A stretch of 5,024 nt of DNA from Actinomycetes bacterium (GTDB taxonomy: Bacteria; Actinomycetota; Acidimicrobiia; Acidimicrobiales; Bog-793). Positions within the stretch are counted from its first letter, which is position 1. Every line of letters begins with the position of its first letter. Under the pieces are notes generated by a model. That model made no database searches and was not told where the DNA came from. It saw only the letters and a list, made by a program, of their open reading frames with translations. A program made the position numbers and the translations under genes. Positions 1 to 4,477 of the stretch are shown here, piece by piece. The stretch is taken from positions 1 through 5,024 of the forward strand of contig JAJYGM010000668.1 in assembly GCA_021785095.1 (NCBI GenBank), read 5' to 3'.

Positions 1-65
1 GCGATGAAGGGCGGCCCGGGAGAACCGGGCAAAGAGGTGTCCGCCCTGCACCCCGCTTGGCTGAG

Positions 66-91
66 CCGTCGTCCCACCAGGTGGGAGACGG
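66..91. terminator. Hairpin, possible terminator of an upstream gene
   Basis: The arms 66-70 plus 72-77 (CCGTC, TCCCAC) pair with 81-86 plus 87-91 (GTGGGA, GACGG). They enclose a CAG loop, with one bulged G at 71. No T-tract follows on either strand, so this is at best a high-GC-style terminator. A smaller hairpin lies at 14-30 (GCCGGG-type arms around GAGAA; read as GCCCGG and CCGGGC). No coding region is recognised in 1-100, although one frame stays open from the left edge. This could be the 3' flank of a gene to the left or the interior edge of a mobile element. Confidence 0.3.
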
Positions 92-103
92 GAGCTCACG
101 TCG

Positions 104-208
104 ACCCGCCCGGGAACGGGGCCACCCGCCCGGGAACGGGGCCACCTGCACCTCGGGAACGGGGCCACCTGCCGGGGACCGGGGCCACCTGCACCTGTTC
201 ACGTGGCC
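104..208. repeat. Direct-repeat array, IS21-like terminal repeats
   Basis: The 20-bp unit ACCCGCCCGGGAACGGGGCC occurs perfectly twice in tandem (104-123, 124-143). A 23-bp variant follows at 144-166 and a 20-bp variant at 167-186, and a decayed fifth copy at 187-208 keeps ACCTGCACCTG and GTGGCC. Every copy ends in GGGGCC (GTGGCC in the last) and most are followed by ACC. IS21-family elements are known to carry several direct copies of a roughly 20-bp transposase-binding repeat at their ends, and GGGGCCACCTGC-type repeats are the look I associate with actinobacterial examples. No istA or istB coding sequence is visible, so this would be one end of an element extending left, or a solo remnant. 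The exact terminus and any target duplication cannot be placed. The alternative is a simple GC-rich minisatellite. Confidence 0.5.
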
Positions 209-248
209 CACCCTGTTGCCTCACGTCGAGGTACAACGGTGCTCACGA

Positions 249-262
249 TAGGGTTGAGGGCG
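249..262 (+). promoter_or_regulatory. Possible -10 box ahead of the regulator remnant
   Basis: TAGGGT at 249-254 fits the actinobacterial TANNNT -10 pattern and ends 8 nt before the ATG at 263. That spacing would give a leaderless or nearly leaderless transcript. GAGGG at 256-260 lies too close to the ATG to be a good ribosome binding site. No convincing -35 is seen. If still active, this promoter could read through the dead regulator into the rubrerythrin operon. Confidence 0.3.
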
Positions 263-378
263 ATGCGGTCCCCAGCAGAGCTGACGAGGCTCTTCGGCGC
301 CGGCGGCCGCAAGGTCCCGCCACGGGGGCAGTGCAGCTCCCGCGCGCGCGACGCGGCGACGGGCTGACCATCGAGGCC
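263..378 (+). pseudogene. Remnant of a Fur/PerR-family regulator (N-terminus)
   Basis: From ATG 263 a 34-codon frame reads MRSPAELTRL FGAGGRKVPP then RGQCSSRARDAATG, ending at TGA 365-367. It resembles the start of Fur-family repressors, which typically run ELTxLFRxxGRKVTPQRQCIFRVL then a few residues and HPTxEAVY. The changes T to P, Q to R, R to G, I to S, F to S, V to A and L to R can each be explained by one base substitution. Just past the stop, in another frame, 367-378 encode TIEA, as expected from the HPT(I/A)EAVY motif, suggesting a small deletion or frameshift. The recognition helix, dimerisation domain and metal-binding residues are absent before rubrerythrin starts at 455. PerR-type repressors often sit next to rubrerythrin, which supports the call. 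The match is from memory of the family, and a chance small ORF remains possible. Confidence 0.55.
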
Positions 379-396
379 CCGACCGACCCTTCAACA

Positions 397-420
397 CGTA
401 CGCTCGACGTACGCTCGACG
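397..420 (+). repeat. 11-bp tandem duplication upstream of rubrerythrin
   Basis: CGTACGCTCGA occurs at 397-407 and again at 408-418, followed by CG. Each copy contains the palindrome CGTACG and a TACGCT hexamer that fits the TANNNT -10 pattern, but neither has a convincing -35. The repeat sits about 35 bp before the rubrerythrin start, where an operator or promoter would be expected. Its function is unknown. Confidence 0.45.
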
Positions 421-444
421 ACACGACAAGCAGCTTCCAACACC

Positions 445-452
445 AGGAGGAG
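445..452 (+). promoter_or_regulatory. Strong ribosome binding site of rubrerythrin
   Basis: AGGAGGAG is a near-perfect Shine-Dalgarno sequence, with 4 nt between AGGAGG and ATG 455. It fixes the start of the rubrerythrin gene and suggests strong translation. Confidence 0.75.
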
Positions 453-454
453 CA

Positions 455-874
<420 letters not shown>

Positions 875-892
875 GCGTCTCGGCCCGAGGCC

Positions 893-897
893 GGGAG
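893..897 (+). promoter_or_regulatory. Ribosome binding site for the DUF3501 gene
   Basis: GGGAG ends 7 nt before GTG 905. It is a modest site at correct spacing and supports the GTG start. The upstream stop at 872-874 is 30 bp away, so the gene does not depend on its own promoter. Confidence 0.45.
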
Positions 898-904
898 CGC
901 GACC

Positions 905-1540
905 GTGTCCGCCCGCCTGCTCGGCGTCGGCGACATCCTCGACCTGCGCGCCTACGAACGCGCCCGTGACGACTACCGCCGGCACATCATCGAGCTGAAG
1001 CGGCGGCGCCGGGTCGCCCTCGGCCCCGTCCTCACGATCGTCTTCGAATGTGCCGACACCGTGCGGTTCCAGGTCCAGGAGATGGCGCGCGCCGAGCGGA
1101 TCGCGACCGACGAGGGCGTCCAGCAAGAGCTGGACGTCTACAACCGCCTCCTGCCCGAGGCGGGCGAGCTCTCCGCCACCCTGTTCGTCGAGCTCACCAC
1201 CGAGGCGGACCTCCGCCACTGGTTGCCGCGGCTGGTCGGGATCGAGCGCGCGCTCGCCTTCGAGCTCGGAGATCCCGTCGAAGTGGTCGTGCCGTCTGCC
1301 CCCGAGGCGACCCATGCCGAGGCTCTGACCAGGGAGAACGTGACCGCGGCGGTGCACTATGTCCGCTTCGCCTTCCCGCCCCGTGCCCGGGCCCGGTTCT
1401 CGGGCGGGGATGTCGCAGCCCTGGTCGTGCGCCACCCGGAGTACGAGGCCCGCGCGGTCCTGTCCCCCGAGGTGCGCGCCGAGCTCGCCGGGGACCTCGA
1501 GGGCCGCAGCGAGCTGATCCCGCTCGCGCGTCTCGACTGA
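905..1540 (+). CDS. DUF3501 family protein
   Basis: This 211-residue soluble protein of unknown biochemical role is recognised as DUF3501 from its conserved blocks. These are the start with [13 protein letters not shown], the basic [10 protein letters not shown] at 31-40, [12 protein letters not shown] at 55-66, the [10 protein letters not shown] and [11 protein letters not shown] stretch at 75-97, and the late HYVRFAF at 151-157 and VVRHPEYEA at 174-182. No signal peptide, membrane segment or cysteine cluster is present; the only cysteine is C49. The GTG start places the first block at residues 7-20, as usual for the family, and total length is close to the family norm of about 200. The family is commonly encoded beside rubrerythrin and a heterodisulfide-reductase-like Fe-S protein. 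Here rubrerythrin is 30 bp upstream but the Fe-S gene is missing. A role in the peroxide-reduction system is inferred from context only. Confidence 0.85.
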   Translation: MSARLLGVGDILDLRAYERARDDYRRHIIELKRRRRVALGPVLTIVFECADTVRFQVQEMARAERIATDEGVQQELDVYNRLLPEAGELSATLFVELTTEADLRHWLPRLVGIERALAFELGDPVEVVVPSAPEATHAEALTRENVTAAVHYVRFAFPPRARARFSGGDVAALVVRHPEYEARAVLSPEVRAELAGDLEGRSELIPLARLD

Positions 1541-1596
1541 CGCGTCCGAGCAGCTCCGCCGGGGCTCCCGATCGCGCGTTCACCCAGGCCAGGGGT

Positions 1597-1620
1597 GGCA
1601 GCGCCTCTGCGCGCCCTTTA
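1597..1620 (+). terminator. Candidate intrinsic terminator of the rubrerythrin operon
   Basis: GGC (1597-1599), a bulged A, then GCGC (1601-1604) pair with GCGC (1609-1612) and GCC (1613-1615) around a CTCT loop. The short T-run CTTTA (1616-1620) follows. It lies 57 bp after the DUF3501 stop. The T-run is also the start of the -35 box of the next promoter, so termination and initiation signals abut. A weaker hairpin with CACCC and GGGTG arms lies just upstream (1581-1597). Confidence 0.45.
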
Positions 1621-1646
1621 CAGGACGGTGACCGGCGCGGCATAAT
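1617..1646 (+). promoter_or_regulatory. Sigma-70-type promoter for the whiB-like gene
   Basis: TTTACA (1617-1622) matches the -35 consensus at five of six positions, and CATAAT (1641-1646) matches the -10 consensus at five of six, with an 18-bp spacer. In a window this GC-rich such a match is unlikely by chance. Transcription would start near 1652-1655, leaving a leader of about 150 nt before ATG 1804, or about 27 nt before the alternative TTG at 1681. It is the best promoter in the window. Confidence 0.7.
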
Positions 1647-1670
1647 CGATGTTCTGCCGCGATAGGGGCG

Positions 1671-1683
1671 AGGAGAGCGATTG
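1671..1683 (+). promoter_or_regulatory. Shine-Dalgarno and TTG, alternative whiB start
   Basis: AGGAG (1671-1675) sits 5 nt before TTG 1681, which is in frame with whiB and would add a 41-residue proline-rich, low-complexity N-terminus. The site is better than the one before ATG 1804. It may be a real second start, a translated leader, or chance in a purine-rich stretch. Confidence 0.35.
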
Positions 1684-1714
1684 CCTCCAGGCGCCCCGGC
1701 AGCCGGCAGGCCCG

Positions 1715-1784
1715 CCCAACCCGATCTTCCCTACCAGAACAGCCCCACCAAACAAGCCCTACCAGACCCTCCCTACCAGACCAG
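1715..1784 (+). repeat. 14-bp tandem repeat in the whiB leader
   Basis: Units at 1729-1742, 1743-1756, 1757-1770 and 1771-1784 follow CCCTACCAGAMCAG. Units one and four agree at 13 of 14 positions, three and four at 12, and two and four at 11. A decayed unit at 1715-1728 agrees with the first at 9 of 14. The tract is rich in C and A and nearly G-free on the transcribed strand. It lies 60-140 nt downstream of the predicted transcription start and 20 nt before ATG 1804. The 14-bp period is not a multiple of three, which argues that selection, if any, acts on the DNA or RNA rather than on a peptide. Confidence 0.8.
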
Positions 1785-1803
1785 TGCAGAGGATGTGCGT
1801 TCC

Positions 1804-2040
1804 ATGACTGCCACGTGGCGCAAGCGGGCCGCCTGCCGGGGCATCGACGTCGAGATCTTCTTTCCGGAGAGCGACGACGACGCCGAGGCCGAGGCGGCGA
1901 AGGGCGTGTGCGAGGTGTGCCCGGTCCGCCAGGCGTGCCTCGAGCATGCCCTGGCGCAGCGCGAGCGGGAGGGCGTCTGGGGAGGAACGACGGAGCGGGA
2001 GCGCCGGCGGATCCTGCGGCAGCGCCGCAAGTCGGCCTGA
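1804..2040 (+). CDS. WhiB-family [4Fe-4S] transcriptional regulator
   Basis: From ATG 1804 this is a 78-residue Wbl protein. The four cluster-binding cysteines are C11 (RAACRG), C36 and C39 (CEVC) and C45 (ACLEHA), giving the C-x24-C-x2-C-x5-C pattern. The GVWGG turn is at residues 57-61, followed by a basic tail (RERRRILRQRRKSA). The LFFP-like IFFPES is at 18-23. Wbl proteins bind a redox- and NO-sensitive [4Fe-4S] cluster and control transcription, often through the principal sigma factor. The tail has no RGRP-type AT-hook, so this is not WhiB7-like; it looks closer to short WhiB1/WblE types, but I cannot assign a subtype. ATG 1804 is chosen because the conserved domain starts there, with AGAGGA (1788-1793) 10 nt upstream. 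An in-frame TTG at 1681 with a stronger site would give 119 residues. The gene has its own promoter and long leader. Confidence 0.9.
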   Translation: MTATWRKRAACRGIDVEIFFPESDDDAEAEAAKGVCEVCPVRQACLEHALAQREREGVWGGTTERERRRILRQRRKSA

Positions 2041-2066
2041 CGGTGTCGGCCTGACGGTGTCGGCCC
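2031..2066 (+). repeat. 14-bp tandem repeat across the whiB stop codon
   Basis: GTCGGCCTGACGGT occurs at 2031-2044 and 2045-2058, followed by a partial third copy GTCGGCC at 2059-2065. The first copy contains the last two codons and the TGA stop of whiB. The later copies repeat a TGA in another register. This looks like a slippage duplication. It may act as a stop-codon backup or have no function. Confidence 0.7.
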
Positions 2067-2069
2067 GCT

Positions 2070-2085
2070 GGGAGCCCGCGCTCCC
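2070..2085 (+). terminator. Hairpin after whiB, possible terminator
   Basis: GGGAGC (2070-2075) pairs perfectly with GCTCCC (2080-2085) across a CCGC loop. An outer CTG/CAG extension is possible with flanking bases. No T-tract follows, so intrinsic termination is uncertain, though such hairpins are common at actinobacterial gene ends. Confidence 0.4.
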
Positions 2086-2113
2086 GGCGCCCAGCCTGCA
2101 GGGGCTTGGAAGG

Positions 2114-2127
2114 GCGGCTTCGGCCGC
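2114..2127 (+). other. UUCG-tetraloop hairpin
   Basis: GCGGC (2114-2118) and GCCGC (2123-2127) form a perfect 5-bp stem closed by a TTCG loop, with the C(UUCG)G closure known to be exceptionally stable in RNA. It ends 18 nt before the acyl-CoA dehydrogenase start. It may be a second terminator element for whiB or part of the promoter region of the next gene. There is no T-tract. Confidence 0.5.
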
Positions 2128-2131
2128 GCGG

Positions 2132-2145
2132 TAGCGTCATGTGCC
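2132..2145 (+). promoter_or_regulatory. Possible -10 box of a leaderless promoter
   Basis: TAGCGT (2132-2137) fits TANNNT and ends 8 nt before GTG 2146, so transcription could start at the start codon itself. No Shine-Dalgarno sequence is visible before this GTG, which favours leaderless translation. A weak TTGGAA (2106-2111) lies 20 bp upstream, longer than ideal for a -35. Confidence 0.35.
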
Positions 2146-3321
2146 GTGACTTTCGAACTCCCTGAAGAGATGCAGGAGCTCCAGGCGTCGGCACGCAGGC
2201 TCGCGCGCGACAAGGTGAAGCCTCGCGCTCGCGAGATCGACCGGACCGGAGAGTACCCCGCCGACCTGTTCGCCGCCTTCCGTGACGCCGGGCTCCTCGG
2301 GCTCTGCATCCCAGAGAAGCTCGGGGGCTCCGGCGCCGGGGTCCTCGGGCTCACGGTTGCGGTCGAAGAGGTCGCCAAGTACTCGAGCACGGCAGCCCTG
2401 ATGCTCCTGCTCACGAGGCTTCCGACCGGACCCGTGCTCATCGCCGGCAGCGAGGACCAGAAGCGCCGGTACCTCCCGCCGATCGCCGAGGGCCGCCAGC
2501 GCGCGGCGTTCGGGCTGTCCGAGCCGCAGGCGGGAAGCGACGTCATGGGGATGCGGACCCGGGCGGTGCCCGACCCGGACCGGCCCGGAGGGTGGGTCCT
2601 CACGGGGACGAAGTGCTGGATGTCGGGCGTGCGCGAGGCGGACTGGTACACGGTCTTCGCCAAGACGGGCGACCCGCAGAGCCGGGCCCACGACTCGATC
2701 ACCGCCTTCATCGTCGAGCGCGCCTTCGACGGCGTCTCGGTCGGGCGCACCGACAAGAAGATGGGGGTCCGTGGGGTCGACACCGGCGAGCTCGTCCTCG
2801 ACGACGTGCACGTCCCTGCCGACAATGTCATCGGTGAGGTCGGCGGCTTCCGGCTGGCCATGCTGGGGTTGAACTCGATGCGTCCGGTCGTCGCCGCGAG
2901 GGGCATCGGCCTCGCAGAGGGCGCGCTCATGTACGCGACCGACTACGTGAAGGCTCGGGCCGCGTTCGGAAAGACGATCGCCGACTTCCAGGGGATCCGC
3001 TGGGAGATCGCCAAGTGCGCGGTCGATATCGAGGCCGCCCGCCTGCTCACCTACCGAGCCGCCGCGATGGCGGACGCTGGACGGTTCGCGAAGGAGGACG
3101 TGCCGCTCCTTTCGATGGCCAAGTACTACGCCACCGAGCTGGCAGTCCGGGCGTCCGGGCTCGCCGTCCAGTTGCTCGGTGCGGCGGGCTACATGGAGGA
3201 TCACCCGGCCGAGCTGTGGTACCGCGACGCGCGCCAGCTCACGATCGTGGAGGGGACCTCGCAGGTCCAGCTGGATCTGATAGGACGTGGGGTGATCGAC
3301 GGTGACCTCTGGTGGGACTGA
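2146..3321 (+). CDS. Acyl-CoA dehydrogenase
   Basis: This 391-residue FAD-dependent enzyme introduces a trans-2,3 double bond into an acyl-CoA and passes electrons to electron-transfer flavoprotein. Length is typical for the short/medium-chain type. The N-terminal helical domain is residues 1-120. The family signature GLSEPQAGSD at 123-132 begins the beta-barrel middle domain. The C-terminal helical domain has the FAD-contacting RAAFGK (271-276) and FQ (281-282), and LLGAAGYMED (343-352), where the usual GGxGY is GAAGY. The catalytic base is probably E369 in VEGTSQ (368-373), the position used by most family members. Substrate (straight, branched or other acyl-CoA) cannot be told. No Shine-Dalgarno precedes GTG 2146, but the conserved N-terminus starts there. 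An ATG at 2139 is out of frame. The last 20 bp overlap trpD in another frame, so the two are probably translationally coupled. Confidence 0.93.
   Translation: MTFELPEEMQELQASARRLARDKVKPRAREIDRTGEYPADLFAAFRDAGLLGLCIPEKLGGSGAGVLGLTVAVEEVAKYSSTAALMLLLTRLPTGPVLIAGSEDQKRRYLPPIAEGRQRAAFGLSEPQAGSDVMGMRTRAVPDPDRPGGWVLTGTKCWMSGVREADWYTVFAKTGDPQSRAHDSITAFIVERAFDGVSVGRTDKKMGVRGVDTGELVLDDVHVPADNVIGEVGGFRLAMLGLNSMRPVVAARGIGLAEGALMYATDYVKARAAFGKTIADFQGIRWEIAKCAVDIEAARLLTYRAAAMADAGRFAKEDVPLLSMAKYYATELAVRASGLAVQLLGAAGYMEDHPAELWYRDARQLTIVEGTSQVQLDLIGRGVIDGDLWWD
3289..3295 (+). promoter_or_regulatory. Ribosome binding site of trpD inside the upstream gene
   Basis: GGGGTGA matches GAGGTGA at six of seven positions and lies 6 nt before GTG 3302. 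It supports the overlapping start. A further in-frame GTG at 3329, after the acyl-CoA dehydrogenase stop, has no comparable site. Confidence 0.45.
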
Positions 3322-4477
3322 CGCCGGCGTGGCGTCGGGCGCGCTGACGGGCCGCGGGACGTTCGCCGACCTCGGAGGCTGGCCCGGCGTGCTCGGGCGC
3401 ATCATGTCCGGCGAGTCGCTCGCCGAGCACGAGGCGGCGGCCGTGATCGGCGCGGTGCTCGACGGCGCTGCGACCCCCGCCCAGACCGCCGCGCTCCTCG
3501 TCGCCCTGCGAATGAAGGGCGAGTCCGTGGAGGAGATGACCGGGCTCGTGAAGGCGATGCTGGCGCACGCCGTGCCGCTCCGAATCGACGGGGACGTCGT
3601 CGACGTCGTCGGCACGGGAGGCGACCGGCTGTCGAGCATCAACGTCTCGACGCTCGCCGCGTGCATCGCCGCGGGTGCCGGCGCACGGGTGTGCAAGCAC
3701 GGCAACCGCGCCGCGTCCTCCTCGGTCGGCACCGCGGACGTCCTCGAAGCGCTGGGGGTCGAGGTTAGCCTCGGACCACGGGGGGTCGCGCGCTGCGTCG
3801 AGGAGGCAGGCATGGGGTTCTGCTTCGCTCCGCGCTACCACCCGGCGATGCGCCACGCGGCGCCGGTCCGGCCCGAGCTCGGGGTGCCGACGGTGCTGAA
3901 CTTCCTCGGCCCGCTTGCGAACCCCGCCCGCGCCCGCCGGCAGCTCGTCGGGGTGAGCGACCCCGAGATGGCTCCGAAGATGGCCGAGGTGCTCGGCGCG
4001 AACGGGAGCCTCCACGCGATGGTCGTCCACGCCGACGACGGTCTCGACGAGCTGAGCGTCACGTCCCCTTCCTCGGTGACCGAGGTGGTGGCTGCACCGG
4101 ACGCGCCCGGCGGCTACCTGCTCTCGTCCTTCCGGCTCGACCCCGAGTCCCTCGGCGTCGCGCGCTCGTCGATGCGGGAGCTCCGGGGCGGTGACGCCGC
4201 GTACAACGCGGGGGTGATCCGGCACGTGCTCGAAGGCGAGCGGAGCGCACGCCGCGACATCGGGGTGCTGAACGCGGCCGCTGCGCTGGTCGTGGCGGGC
4301 CGAGCGGAGGGGATCGCCGACGCGATGGTGCAGGCGTCGGACGCGCTGGACTCCGGCCGTGCGCTCGCCGTGCTCGAGGGACTGGTGCGGGTCTCGCGTG
4401 AGGAGGCGGACGCCGAGCGCGCCGCGGGCGCTCAGCCTCTGGACGGAGGGAGCGGGCTCCCGTCCGCCGCCACATAG
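3302..4477 (+). CDS. trpD: Anthranilate phosphoribosyltransferase
   Basis: TrpD transfers the phosphoribosyl group of PRPP to anthranilate, the second committed step of tryptophan synthesis, in the cytoplasm. The 391-residue chain has the N-terminal helical domain (about 27-95), the PRPP-binding loop VVGTGGD (102-108), NVST (114-117), KHGNRAASS (132-140), the anthranilate-side HPAMRHAAPVR (180-190), LNFLGPLANPA (199-209) and the metal-binding GLDE (247-250). R109 stands where glycine is usual after GTGGD. The family is usually 340-370 residues. The surplus is a loose 25-residue N-terminus and a low-complexity C-terminal tail after about residue 365, which overlaps the convergent methyltransferase gene. 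No other trp genes are nearby. The start overlaps the acyl-CoA dehydrogenase by 20 bp, implying co-expression. GTG 3329 is an alternative start. Confidence 0.95.
   Translation: MTSGGTDAGVASGALTGRGTFADLGGWPGVLGRIMSGESLAEHEAAAVIGAVLDGAATPAQTAALLVALRMKGESVEEMTGLVKAMLAHAVPLRIDGDVVDVVGTGGDRLSSINVSTLAACIAAGAGARVCKHGNRAASSSVGTADVLEALGVEVSLGPRGVARCVEEAGMGFCFAPRYHPAMRHAAPVRPELGVPTVLNFLGPLANPARARRQLVGVSDPEMAPKMAEVLGANGSLHAMVVHADDGLDELSVTSPSSVTEVVAAPDAPGGYLLSSFRLDPESLGVARSSMRELRGGDAAYNAGVIRHVLEGERSARRDIGVLNAAAALVVAGRAEGIADAMVQASDALDSGRALAVLEGLVRVSREEADAERAAGAQPLDGGSGLPSAAT

Noticed and set aside
104..208. CRISPR array
   Set aside because: The repeats are directly tandem with no spacer-sized unique sequence between them and there are no cas genes.
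1715..1784. CRISPR-like or iteron origin reading of the 14-bp repeats
   Set aside because: Units abut without spacers, and no replication initiator gene or AT-rich region is nearby, so neither a CRISPR nor an origin is supported.
2137..3813. 558-codon minus-strand frame opposite acyl-CoA dehydrogenase and trpD
   Set aside because: It is an antisense shadow of two securely identified enzymes with no recognisable domains.
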